Source: PALSA-693 sp963702305
GTDB lineage: Bacteria > Actinomycetota > Acidimicrobiia > Acidimicrobiales > Palsa-688
Reading direction: 5' to 3'
Length of the DNA stretch: 64,000 nucleotides
NCBI GenBank assembly: GCA_963702305.1
Contig: CAVPBX010000007.1
Location: forward strand, 248,001-312,000
Positions 48,231 through 56,771 of the stretch are shown one piece after another. Each line of letters starts with the position of its first letter. Position 1 is the first letter of the stretch. Both the position numbers and the translations under genes were made by a program. The notes beneath the pieces were generated by a model. That model worked only from the letters and a program-made list of their open reading frames with translations, had not been told where the DNA came from and made no database searches.

Positions 48231-49988
48231 TCATCGACCGACCGCGTAGCCCTGCATGCCCCGGGCGTTGGCGGCGCCATGCAGCAATCCGCCGGCGCCC
48301 CGGCTGACGGCGCTCACTCGCCCGAGCGACCACGGTGGCCGCACGTCGACGTCGTGCCCCCGGGCCCGCAAGGACTCGAGGACTTCGCCCGGGTAGCGGG
48401 CTTCGATCGGCACCTTTCGGGCGTCCATCGCCCGGGGGTAGAACGATGACGGCAGGTGGTCGGTGTGGAAGGCGGGCGCGTCGATGGCTTCCTGCAGGTT
48501 GCATCCGAAGTCCACGTGGTTGAGGAAGAAGAGCAGGGTCCACTGGTCCTGCTGGTCGCCTCCCGGGGTCCCGAACGCCAGGTACGGTTCGCCGTCGCGC
48601 CGGACCAGGGTCGGGCTCAGGGTGGTCCGGGGCCGCTTGCCGGGCTCCAGGCTGTTGGCCAGTCCGGGGGCGAGCCAGAACATCTGGCCCCGGGTGCCGA
48701 GGCAGAAACCCAGCCCGGGCACCACCGGTGAGCTCTGCAGCCAGCCGCCGCTGGGCGTGGCGGACACCAGGTTGCCGAAGCGGTCCGCCACGTCGACGTG
48801 GCAGGTGTCGCCCAGTGGCGGGGCGGCAGTCGAGGCCGCGATGGGCACCTCCGGCCCCACGGCGAGGCGCGGCGTCCGCCCGCCGGGGCTGCCGGGCCGG
48901 AGGCCTTCGGCGGCCTCTGCGGCGTCGATCAGGCGCCGGCGCCCGTCGGCGTAGCCGGGGTCGAGGAGATCGGCGAGGGGCACCTCGGTGAACTTGGGGT
49001 CCCCGTACCACGCCTCCCGGTCGGCGAAGGCCAGCTTGGCCCCCTCGACCACGGTGTGGACATAGTCGGCACCGAGGCGGTCCATGCCCGCCAGGTCGAA
49101 ACCGGCGAGCAGCGTCAACTGTTGGAGAAAGACCGGTCCCTGGCCCCACGGCCCCGTCTTGCACACGGTGTAGCCGCGGTAGTCGAAGGTGACCGGTTCC
49201 TCGATGCCGGCCGACCAGGCCGCCACGTCCTCGTAGGCGAGCAGGGCCCGGTGGGGTTCACCCGTGCCATCTTCGACCGACGCCTGCTCGAGGTAGGCGC
49301 CGATCTGCTCCGCGACGAAGCCCCGGTAGTACGCCGCGACCGCCGCCTCGATCTGGGCGTCCCGGTCCCGCCCCGCGGCCTCCCCCGCCGCTACCAGGTT
49401 CCGGTAGGTGGCGGCCAGCGCCGGGTTGGCGAAGCGGCTGCCGGGCGCGGGCACGCCGTGGCGGAGGTAGACCTCGGCGGAGGTGGGCCAGTGCTGGCGG
49501 AACGTCGGCTCCAGGGCGGCGATGGCCGCGCTGATCCCCGGGACGACGGGGTAGCCGTGCTCGGCGTAGCCGATGGCGTACTCGAACACCTCGCGCAGAC
49601 GCAGCCGGCCATAACGTCGCAGCAGCAGCATCCAGGACCCGAAGGCGGCCGGGACGCAGGCCGGCAGGAGCCCGGTGCCGGGGATCAGATCCAGGCCGAG
49701 GTCGGCAAATGCGCCGGGCGTCGCCGCGGCCGGCGCCGGGCCCTGCCCGTCGACCACGAACACCCCGCCGCTGGCGGCGTCGAAGCCGATGATGGGCACT
49801 TCGCCGCCCAGTCCGTTGAGGTGGGGCTCGACGACCTGGAGCACCAGGCCGGCGGTCACGGCCGCGTCGAAGGCGTTCCCTCCCCGCTCGAGGGCGGCCA
49901 TGCCGGCCGCGGACGCCAGCCAGTGGGTGGACGCCACCATCCCGAAGGTGCCCGCCAGCTCGGGCCGGGTGGTGAAAGCCGCCATCAT
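48231..49988 (-). CDS. ggt: gamma-glutamyltransferase
   Basis: This 585-residue protein has the gamma-glutamyltransferase pattern: MVASTHWLASAAGMAALERGGNAFDAAVTAGLVLQVVEPHLNGLGGEV near the start, and GDTCHVDVADRFGNLVSATPSGGW, where the Thr after GD is the autoprocessing nucleophile. TLSPTLVRRDGEPYLAFGTPGGDQQDQW is the conserved end. It cleaves gamma-glutamyl compounds such as glutathione. No clear signal peptide is visible. The ATG at 49988 has AAGGATG upstream; a TTG at 50024 is possible. It may supply glutamate near the glutamine synthetase genes. Confidence 0.9.
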   Translation of the reverse strand: MMAAFTTRPELAGTFGMVASTHWLASAAGMAALERGGNAFDAAVTAGLVLQVVEPHLNGLGGEVPIIGFDAASGGVFVVDGQGPAPAAATPGAFADLGLDLIPGTGLLPACVPAAFGSWMLLLRRYGRLRLREVFEYAIGYAEHGYPVVPGISAAIAALEPTFRQHWPTSAEVYLRHGVPAPGSRFANPALAATYRNLVAAGEAAGRDRDAQIEAAVAAYYRGFVAEQIGAYLEQASVEDGTGEPHRALLAYEDVAAWSAGIEEPVTFDYRGYTVCKTGPWGQGPVFLQQLTLLAGFDLAGMDRLGADYVHTVVEGAKLAFADREAWYGDPKFTEVPLADLLDPGYADGRRRLIDAAEAAEGLRPGSPGGRTPRLAVGPEVPIAASTAAPPLGDTCHVDVADRFGNLVSATPSGGWLQSSPVVPGLGFCLGTRGQMFWLAPGLANSLEPGKRPRTTLSPTLVRRDGEPYLAFGTPGGDQQDQWTLLFFLNHVDFGCNLQEAIDAPAFHTDHLPSSFYPRAMDARKVPIEARYPGEVLESLRARGHDVDVRPPWSLGRVSAVSRGAGGLLHGAANARGMQGYAVGR

Positions 49989-50061
49989 CCCGGCATCCTT
50001 GGGATCGCGGTGCGGAGATGTCAAGCCGCGTAGCGTCGCGGCCCGTGACCCCCAGCCCGGC

Positions 50062-51123
50062 GTGACGAGGACGAGGCGGCGGGCCGGCGCGGTCCTGCTG
50101 ATGGCCGCAATGGGCGCGGCGGGCGCGGTGGGCGCGGTGGCGTCGTGTGGGTCCTCGACGCCGGCCGCTGCGGTGGCGGCGCCGGCAGGTCCCTACGCGG
50201 CTGGGACCACCACGCTCTCGATGGCGGACACCAAGGTGACCCTCTGGTACCCGGCGGCCCGGACGTCGGCGGGCGGCCGGTCCCCGTCGACCTATGACGT
50301 CCGGGACTGGCTGCCGCCGGCGGTGGCTCGCCGGGTCACGCCGGGCAACTTCACCTTTACGACCGACGCCTATGCCAACCTGCCGGCCGCCCAGTCGGGA
50401 CCGTTCCCGCTGGTGCTGTTTGCCCACGGGCTGTACTCGTTTCGCGACCAGTCGACGTTCGTCACCACCTGGTTGGCGTCATGGGGGTACGTGGTGGCGG
50501 CCCCGGACTTCCCGACCGATGACCTGACCGCCTTCTTCGCCAACCTGGGCCGGCCTCGCCCCCAACTCCCCACCGACGAGCAGGTCCTGGCGGAGACCGA
50601 GGCCCTGGTCCGCCAGCTCGACGCCCAACCGGGCAGTCTCCTCGCCGGCGCCGTCAAGGCCGGCCCCGTCGCCATCATCGGCCACTCCCAGGGCGGCATC
50701 GACGCCATGCAGTTCGCGGCCCGGCCGGAAGTGGCCACCTACATCCCCCTCGCCGCCGGTTTCCTCGGACCCCATCCGCCGCTGCCGTCGATCCCGTCGC
50801 TCTACCTGGCCGGTAGCGACGACCACGCCATCGCGCCGCAGTGGATCCGGGCCGTGTACGACACCGCCCCGTCACCCAAACGGCTGATCGTGCTGGCCGG
50901 CGCCGGGCATCTGGCCTTCACGGACCTCTGTCTCGTCGGGGCCGGGCACGGCGGCTTGGCGGCTCTGGGTCGCCAGATCGGGCTCCGGTTGCCGGCGGGG
51001 TCGCCCTTTACGGGGCCGGCGCTCGACGGGTGCGGTCCCGGTCACCTCTCGCCGGCGCGGGGGTTCGCCCAGATCCGCGCGGCTGTCCTGGCCCAGCTGC
51101 GGGCGACCCTCGGGACCGGCTGA
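50062..51123 (+). CDS. alpha/beta hydrolase, probable lipoprotein
   Basis: This 353-residue protein starts with a signal region ending GAVGAVASCGSS, where the Cys is a plausible lipobox cysteine (VASC). The hydrolase part has LVLFAHGLYSFRDQ (oxyanion), the nucleophile IIGHSQGGIDAM, the acid in LAGSDDHA and the histidine in GAGHLAFTD. The pattern resembles chlorophyllase or PAF-acetylhydrolase-like esterases. Start GTG 50062; the frame open from 49675 is a shadow. It is divergent from ggt. Confidence 0.78.
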   Translation: MTRTRRRAGAVLLMAAMGAAGAVGAVASCGSSTPAAAVAAPAGPYAAGTTTLSMADTKVTLWYPAARTSAGGRSPSTYDVRDWLPPAVARRVTPGNFTFTTDAYANLPAAQSGPFPLVLFAHGLYSFRDQSTFVTTWLASWGYVVAAPDFPTDDLTAFFANLGRPRPQLPTDEQVLAETEALVRQLDAQPGSLLAGAVKAGPVAIIGHSQGGIDAMQFAARPEVATYIPLAAGFLGPHPPLPSIPSLYLAGSDDHAIAPQWIRAVYDTAPSPKRLIVLAGAGHLAFTDLCLVGAGHGGLAALGRQIGLRLPAGSPFTGPALDGCGPGHLSPARGFAQIRAAVLAQLRATLGTG

Positions 51124-51191
51124 CGCTCGCCGGCGGGGGCCGGGCGCCGGCGGGGGCGGGACGCCGGCTGACGCTCGCCGGCGGGGGCCGG
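51116..51191. repeat. GC-rich direct repeat after the hydrolase gene
   Basis: A 28-nt element starting CCGGCTGACGCTCGCC occurs at 51116-51143 and 51164-51191, with related GCCGGC runs in between and again near 51375-51412. The first copy includes the hydrolase stop codon. It could be a local slippage repeat. Confidence 0.6.
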
Positions 51192-51215
51192 CCGGCGGGC
51201 CGGCGAGCAATCAGG

Positions 51216-51290
51216 TGGTGCGATTTGTATCCATGGTGCACTTATGTGCATCTCATAGACATAAGTGCACCATGGATACAAAACGCACCA
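51216..51290. terminator. long near-perfect palindrome between convergent genes
   Basis: Two 32-nt arms, 51216-51247 and 51259-51290, are inverted repeats with one mismatch and an 11-nt loop (GCATCTCATAG). The arms begin TGGTGCG and end CGCACCA and contain TATCCATGGTGCACTTATGT. The element is only about 45% GC in a 70-80% GC setting. A T-run (GTTTTTG) follows at about 51302. It could be a bidirectional terminator between the convergent hydrolase and glycosidase genes, or a small mobile or REP-like palindrome. It carries no gene. Confidence 0.6.
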
Positions 51291-51413
51291 GTCCCTTCAC
51301 CCGTTTTTGAGCCATTTCGCACCCTTGTGGACGGTCGGCGGCGGGTGGGCCCGGCGGCGCCGCCCCCCTGCGCCGGCGCCGCCGGCCGCCGGCCGCCGGC
51401 CGCCGGCCGGCGC

Positions 51414-53192
51414 TCACCGCACCAGGGTGGCGAAGAAGTCCCGGTCGGTGGACGTGACGAAGTGGTCGGGGCCGAAGAACATGCCGCCGAGCAGGTTGGT
51501 GCCGCTCACCGACGTGGGCGGCTGGCCCGGGGTGGTGACGTAGGTGGTAAAGACCGGCCACATCGGGTTGATGTCCAACTCCATGGCTTCCACCGCGCCG
51601 GCGGCGATCAGCAGGTGGGCCAGGTCGATCGGATACAGATCCGGGCCGGCGACGTAGATGAGATTGCCGTACCGGTCCGTGCCGACGCCCGACCGCCAGG
51701 TGTTCCCGATCCCACCGAGGACCGCGCCCCAGTCGCCGCCGACGTTGATGTCGCCGGCCGGCCGGCCCCCGTCCACGAGGAGCGTCAGGTTTTGCCGCAC
51801 CGAGAACACGTTGGCGGTCAGCCCGACGTCCCTCCCCCACATGCCGATGCGTACCGATCCGTCCCGGTAGATGACGTAGGAGGCGGCCCCATTGCGCAGC
51901 GGGACGGCCATCTGACCCTCGGAGTACCACCCGCCGTTGGACTGGGCGACCTGGAACCCGCCGTTGAAGGCCGACAGCAACCGGGCCCGGTCGCCGGGTG
52001 CCACCGCCGCGGATTGGGCGAACGCCCCGGGCGGCTGGCTCGGCGGGCCGGCGTACAGCCGTTGATCGGTGCGGGAGGTGTCGATCCAGGCGACGCCGGC
52101 GGACGGGGCGCCCACGAAGGCCCGCAAGGTGGTGGTGTACACCGCAGTGGTGGATCCGACCAGGCGTCCGGCCGGACTCCAGTGCCCCTCGCCGGCGGGA
52201 CCCCCCGCGCCCGGCGGCCGCAATGATCCCGGGACCGCGGTCCCCTGGCAGCCGCCGGCTCGGCCGGGGGCGGCGAGCGCCGCCACCGGGGCGCTGAGGG
52301 CCTGCCCACCCAGGGATCCGTGGAAGCGGGCGTCGCCAAACGAGAACACCCCGCCGTCCTGGGCGGCCAGCCAGTAGCCCTGCCCGCTGGGCGAGCGAGC
52401 CATCCCGACCATCGGCGCGACCAGGCGGATGGCCCCGGTCGACCCGTGGAACCTGGCGTCACCAAAGCTAAAGACGCCGCCATCCGCCGCCACCAACCAG
52501 TAGCCCTTCCCGGACGGCGTCGGGGCCATCCCCACCACCGGGGCGTTGAGCCGGATCCCCCCGGTCGACCCCCGGAACCTGGCGTCACCAAAGCTAAAGA
52601 CGCCCCCGTCCGCCGCCACCAACCAGTAGCCCTTGCCGGACGGGGTCGAGGCCATCCCCACCACCGGGGCGTTGAGCCGGATCGCCCCGGTGGACCCGTG
52701 GAACACCGCGTCACCGAAGGAGAACACCCCGCCGTCCGACGCCACCAGCCAGTAGCCCTTCCCGGTCTGGGTGGGCGCCATGCCCTCGACCGGTTCGCGG
52801 AGGGCGATCGCGCCGGTGGACCCGTAGAAACGGGCGGAGCCAAAGGAGAAGACGCCGCCGTCCGACCCCAGCAACCAGTAGCCGTTGCCGTCGACCGTGG
52901 AGGATATGCAGACCGTGGGCCGGGCGAGGGGCCGGTTGGCCATGGAGCCGTGGGGCGCGGCCGCCCCGAAGGACGACACCCCGCCGTTGTCGGCCAGGAG
53001 CCAGTAGCCCTGCGCCGACCCGGCAGCAGCCGCGGCCTGCGATACCCCAGCTGACCCCGACGCCCCCGCACCCGCCGCCCATCCCGACCCCGCCGGCCAG
53101 GCCGTGGCGGTGACCGTGACGGCGACGGCGCACACCGGGGCCAGGGCCAGGCGGCCCAGCACCCCCCACCGGCGGCCACCCGTTCTCAACAC
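51414..53192 (-). CDS. secreted repeat protein with phosphodiester glycosidase (NAGPA-like) domain
   Basis: This protein of about 592 residues starts with a signal region (RLALAPVCAVAVTVTATAWP). Then come six repeats of about 42 residues of the GYWLVAADGGVFSFGDARFRGS type (residues ~65-310). The C-terminal half is a phosphodiester glycosidase domain: LLSAFNGGFQVAQSNGG, SYVIYRDGSVRIGMWGRDVG, NLTLLVDGGRP, TWRSGVGTDRYGNLIYVAG and AVEAMELDINPMWP. Relatives cleave sugar-phosphodiesters such as teichoic acid or mannose-6-phosphate covers. GTG 53192 overlaps the stop of the lipoprotein gene. It is the last of three exported genes in an operon. Confidence 0.82.
   Translation of the reverse strand: MLRTGGRRWGVLGRLALAPVCAVAVTVTATAWPAGSGWAAGAGASGSAGVSQAAAAAGSAQGYWLLADNGGVSSFGAAAPHGSMANRPLARPTVCISSTVDGNGYWLLGSDGGVFSFGSARFYGSTGAIALREPVEGMAPTQTGKGYWLVASDGGVFSFGDAVFHGSTGAIRLNAPVVGMASTPSGKGYWLVAADGGVFSFGDARFRGSTGGIRLNAPVVGMAPTPSGKGYWLVAADGGVFSFGDARFHGSTGAIRLVAPMVGMARSPSGQGYWLAAQDGGVFSFGDARFHGSLGGQALSAPVAALAAPGRAGGCQGTAVPGSLRPPGAGGPAGEGHWSPAGRLVGSTTAVYTTTLRAFVGAPSAGVAWIDTSRTDQRLYAGPPSQPPGAFAQSAAVAPGDRARLLSAFNGGFQVAQSNGGWYSEGQMAVPLRNGAASYVIYRDGSVRIGMWGRDVGLTANVFSVRQNLTLLVDGGRPAGDINVGGDWGAVLGGIGNTWRSGVGTDRYGNLIYVAGPDLYPIDLAHLLIAAGAVEAMELDINPMWPVFTTYVTTPGQPPTSVSGTNLLGGMFFGPDHFVTSTDRDFFATLVR
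52290..52990 (-). repeat. six tandem repeats of about 126 bp inside the glycosidase gene
   Basis: The DNA units are nearly identical over long stretches, for example 'accaaagctaaagacgcc' recurs at about 52461 and 52587. They encode the 42-residue GYWLV repeats. High identity suggests recent duplication and possible length variation. Confidence 0.75.
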
Positions 53193-53563
53193 GGGGGGGC
53201 GCAGGTCGGGTACGAGCCCGGTTGGGTCGGCGGGGTGTAGGTAGGGGCCGCGGTGACGGGCGGTGCGTAGGTGGCCGCCGTGGTCGGACGAGGGTGGAAC
53301 TGGGTCGTCGTGGTCCGGGGCACGGTGGTGGTGGGCCGGGCCGTGGTGGGCACGGTGGCGGGATGCGTCACGGTGGTGGGCGCCATGGTGGAGGCGGTGG
53401 TCACCACCGCCGGCGGCCGGGTGCCCGTCGTCGTACCATTGTGCGAGGTGGTGCCGCACGCAGCGAGGGCGGCGGGACCGACCAGGAGAGCCGCCGCACC
53501 TCCGAGGAGGAGGCGACGACGACCCGGATGGCCCGCCCAGCCCGGCCGGCGATGGTGACGCAC
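53186..53563 (-). CDS. small Thr/Pro-rich lipoprotein
   Basis: This 125-residue protein has a signal peptide RRLLLGGAAALLVGPAALAAC with the lipobox LAAC, so Cys35 would be lipidated. The mature part is rich in Thr, Pro and Ala (TTTVPRTTTTQFHPRPTTAA) and looks like an unfolded cell-wall spacer. No function is known. The GTG at 53563 lies 9 nt after the stop of the upstream glycosidase gene; its own stop overlaps the downstream glycosidase start. Confidence 0.7.
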   Translation of the reverse strand: MRHHRRPGWAGHPGRRRLLLGGAAALLVGPAALAACGTTSHNGTTTGTRPPAVVTTASTMAPTTVTHPATVPTTARPTTTVPRTTTTQFHPRPTTAATYAPPVTAAPTYTPPTQPGSYPTCAPPC

Positions 53564-53572
53564 AGCCGGATC

Positions 53573-54754
53573 CTAATTGCTGCCCGCGGGGGCAGTGCCG
53601 GTCGGGGCCACGAACATGGCGATGAAATCACGGGACGACGGCTCGAAGTACCGCTTGGTCGACTGCACCATCTGCGGCAGCAGCTTCGACGCGTTGCTGG
53701 GGGCGGCCGCCGCCCCTGCCGGCGGGTTGAAATAGAAGTAGTCGACCCAGTCGGTGTTGATGTCCAGTTCCATCGCCCGGACCGCCCCGCACCGGGCGAG
53801 CACGTCCGCCAGGGAGTAGATCGAAAGCCCGCTGCCGCCGGCGTAGACGAGCGCCCCGTTGGCGGTCACGCCGACGCCCGACCGCCACACGTACAACTTG
53901 TTGCCCAAGGTGGCCCCCCACTTCTGGAACTTGTCGTTGGTGAGCCCGGGGACCGGGCGCCCCTGGTCGACGATCAGGTTGAGGTTCTGGCGGATGCTGA
54001 CCACGTCCGGGGTGGCCGAGACGTCGCGTCCCCACTGGCCGACGGTCGCCCGCCCGTCGCGATAGATGACGAGCGAGGCGTAGCCGTTGATGATCGGCGC
54101 CACGGTGCGACCCTGCGAGTAGTAGCCGCTCCCGGCTGCGTCCTGCAGGCGGAAGCCGGAGTTGAAGGCCGCCACCAGCGGGCCGGCGGCCGGCGAGATC
54201 GGGGCCGTGGGGGTCCAGCCTGATCCCCCCGGGACCTGGTAGCCGGAGTACAGGACGGCCCGGAGCAGGTGAGTGTCCATCCAGGCCACGCCGGTCACCA
54301 CGCTGGTGTGGACGGGGTCGGGCCGCACGAAGGTGGCGTACACCGCGGCCGCCCCGCCGACCGGCTGTCCCACCGGGACCCAGTGCCCCTCGCCGGCGAC
54401 CGCCTGCCCGGTGATCGGCGGCACCACGGCGGGCGCGGGCAGCGCGGCCGGGCTCGGACGGTAGTAGCCGGCGGGCACGGCCGGAAACTTCGGAAGGTTA
54501 CCCGGGTGCGGCAGGCCGCCGACCGGTGGAGGATGGTGGCTGTACCACTCCTTCTCCACCCATTGCACCAGGCTGCTGCCGCCGTGGCCCCGGACCCATT
54601 CCACGCTCTTGGCCCCCAGGCTGTCCGTCCCGGGACTGTTGAGGGCGTGCAGATACGACCAGCCCACCACCGCCAGCCCGGCCAACAGCAGCAGCGCCAC
54701 GATCCGCCGGGGCCTGACCACCGCCGACCGGACCTGCCTCACCGGGACGCGCAT
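53573..54754 (-). CDS. membrane-anchored phosphodiester glycosidase domain protein
   Basis: This 393-residue protein has one N-terminal membrane helix (RRIVALLLLAGLAVVGWSYL), a linker, and a phosphodiester glycosidase domain: PLVAAFNSGFRLQDAAGSG, YASLVIYRDGRATVGQWGRDV, NLNLIVDQGRPVPG, VWRSGVGVTANGALVYAGG and AVRAMELDINTDW. It is a paralogue of the C-terminal half of the downstream gene at 51414-53192. No repeats are present. It is the first gene of the three-gene exported operon. Confidence 0.8.
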   Translation of the reverse strand: MRVPVRQVRSAVVRPRRIVALLLLAGLAVVGWSYLHALNSPGTDSLGAKSVEWVRGHGGSSLVQWVEKEWYSHHPPPVGGLPHPGNLPKFPAVPAGYYRPSPAALPAPAVVPPITGQAVAGEGHWVPVGQPVGGAAAVYATFVRPDPVHTSVVTGVAWMDTHLLRAVLYSGYQVPGGSGWTPTAPISPAAGPLVAAFNSGFRLQDAAGSGYYSQGRTVAPIINGYASLVIYRDGRATVGQWGRDVSATPDVVSIRQNLNLIVDQGRPVPGLTNDKFQKWGATLGNKLYVWRSGVGVTANGALVYAGGSGLSIYSLADVLARCGAVRAMELDINTDWVDYFYFNPPAGAAAAPSNASKLLPQMVQSTKRYFEPSSRDFIAMFVAPTGTAPAGSN

Positions 54755-54817
54755 TTCCGCGGAGCGTAGCCCTGCGACGGGCCGCGGCCCCGGCGGCCGC
54801 CCGCCTGGCGGCCCGGG

Positions 54818-55177
54818 TTACTCGACGCCCACGTAGGCCCAGGCTTCGATCTCGACCAGGGCGCCGAGGGGCAGACCGGCGACGGCGAACGCCGAACGAG
54901 CGGGCCGGTGATCGCCGAAGGCCGCGGTGTAGGCGTCGTTCATGGCCGGGTAGTCGGCGATGTCGGACAGGAACACGGTGGTCTTGACGACGGCGCTGAG
55001 CGCCGCCCCCTCGCCGGCCAGCAGCGCCGCCAGGTTGGCGACGGCCTGGGTGACCTGGGCGCCCACGCCGGCCGCGAGGGTGCCGTCGCGCAGGCCGAGC
55101 TGGCCGCTGCAGACCAGCCAGCCGCCGGCGTGCACCACCGGCGTGTAGGGGCCTACCGGTCGGGGGCTGTCAGTCAT
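54818..55177 (-). CDS. RidA family (YjgF/YER057c/UK114) protein
   Basis: This 119-residue protein has the RidA pattern: VGPYTPVVHAGGWLVCSGQLGLRDGTLAAGVGAQVTQAVANLAALLAGEGA, VVKTTVFLSDIADYPAMNDAYTAAFGDHRPARSAFAVAGLPLGALVEIEAWAYV, including the Arg that binds the substrate carboxylate. RidA deaminates reactive enamine/imine intermediates from PLP enzymes. The ATG overlaps the stop of the Mo-hydroxylase-like gene (ATGA), so they are translated together. Confidence 0.9.
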   Translation of the reverse strand: MTDSPRPVGPYTPVVHAGGWLVCSGQLGLRDGTLAAGVGAQVTQAVANLAALLAGEGAALSAVVKTTVFLSDIADYPAMNDAYTAAFGDHRPARSAFAVAGLPLGALVEIEAWAYVGVE

Positions 55178-56771
55178 GGGGTCCTTCCTCGTCGGGTGGG
55201 CCAGCGGGGCGGCAGGCCTTGGGCGATCCACAGGGCCGCGGCCACCGCCGCGAACGCGGCGTCCGAGCCTCGCACCGCCTCGCCACCCGGCGCCGGCTGG
55301 ATGCGAACGGAGATCGGGGGGGTGTGGCGGGCCCGCAGGATGCCAAACGACCGGATGGTCAGGTCCTCAGGGACCCCCGCTTCATCCACCGCGATGGCCT
55401 CCGAGCTCACCCACCCCAGGGCCATGTGGGCCGCCCCGGTCACATACGAACGCAGCACCGTCGGGGCCAGCGGGTCGCCGGCCGCCACCGCCACGTCGAC
55501 CCGCGCCGGCCACCCCGAGGCGTCGACGGTGACGCTGGCCTCGGCCCGGCCGCCGTCCAACCCGACCACCGCCGCGACCCCCTCCGCCCCGGCCGTGCCC
55601 TCGGCCGGCACCCGGTCCTCGGCCATGGCGGCGGCCGCCGCGACCAGTACCGCGGCCTCGGCCCAACCGGCCGCCCGGATGGCCGCCGACACCGCCGGAC
55701 CCCGCACGCCGGCGACCTCCTCCACCGCCAGCCCCGGCGCCGCCCGTCGGGCCAGGTCCGCCAGCCCGGCGCCGCCGGCGATGCGCAGCACGCCCGACCC
55801 GTCCCGGCGCAGGCCGGCGCCGATCGGCGGGCGCTTGGGCCCGTACCGCACGACGTCCTCCCGGGAAAAGACCACCCGTACCGGCTGCCGGTACCGGTCG
55901 GCCAGCTCCCGGGCGGCGGCCGTGACCGGTGACGCCACCTTCCCGCCGAAGGCTCCCCCATTGCCGGCGGGGTGGGCCGGCTCCCCGCCGGGCTCGCACC
56001 ACGATGCGTCCGGCTCCAGGTAGGCCGGTTCGACCCAGGTGGTCTGCAGGGTCAGATCCCACGGGCCGGGCGGGACGTCCACCGGGTAGCACAGGGCCTG
56101 GCCGCTGCGCCGGCCCGGGACCTGGCCGGCGGCGGCCCGGGCCTCGGCCAGCGTGGCCGCCACGGCCCACCCGTCTCTGCCGTCGGGCACCGCCACCAGG
56201 CAGCCGGGCGGCGTCCCGTCGGCCGCGAAGCCGCCCCGCCCGAGCACCACGTCGGCACCGGTGCGCTGCGGGGTCCCACCTTCGATGGCAGCCCGCCGAT
56301 CCGCGGCCGCCGGCGCCTCCGCACCACCGCTTCGGTGGCGACGCCGCACGCCGCGTCGACGATGGTGCGCCACCCGGTGCACCGGCACAGATGGGCCAGC
56401 AACGCCGTCTCCACCTGATCCGCGCTGGGCGCCGGTCCGAGGGCGGCCAGCCGGCACAGGATGCCCGGGGTGCAGAAGCCGCACTGGCTGGCGCCGTGGG
56501 CGACAAACTCACCCACCAACCGCGCCGACACCGCCGGTTCCAGCCCGTCAACGGTGGTGACAGACCGACCGGCGACCCGTCGCAACGGGGTCACGCACGC
56601 CACTCGGGGTGCCCCGTCGACGAGCACCGTGCAACAACCACACTGACCCTGCGGGCTACACCCGTCCTTGACCGACCGGACGCCGAGGTCCTCGCGCAGG
56701 GCGTCGAGCAGAGTCCCGTCCTCGTGAGCCACCTCTGCCGGGTGGCCGTCGAGGGTGAAGGCGACGGTCAG
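55174..56771 (-). CDS. compact xanthine-dehydrogenase-like fusion (2Fe-2S plus Mo-binding part), frameshifted
   Basis: The N-terminal part has the plant-type ferredoxin and [2Fe-2S] helical motifs of the small subunit: SVKDGCSPQGQCGCCTVLVDG and GASQCGFCTPGILCRL with LCRCTGW. The C-terminal part has NGGAFGGKVASPV and RQPVRVVFSREDVVRYG of the large subunit, but is only some 380 residues, about half the normal size. The frame changes near 56325-56345, with one base missing. The likely start is CTG at 56771 (LTVAFTLDGHPAEV), overlapping the IscA stop as CTGA; GTG 56732 would cut off the ferredoxin start. The substrate is unknown. Confidence 0.72.

Noticed and set aside
51361..51412. GCCGGC-rich repeats as a possible CRISPR
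   Set aside because: No spaced repeats with unique spacers; simple low-complexity GC sequence.
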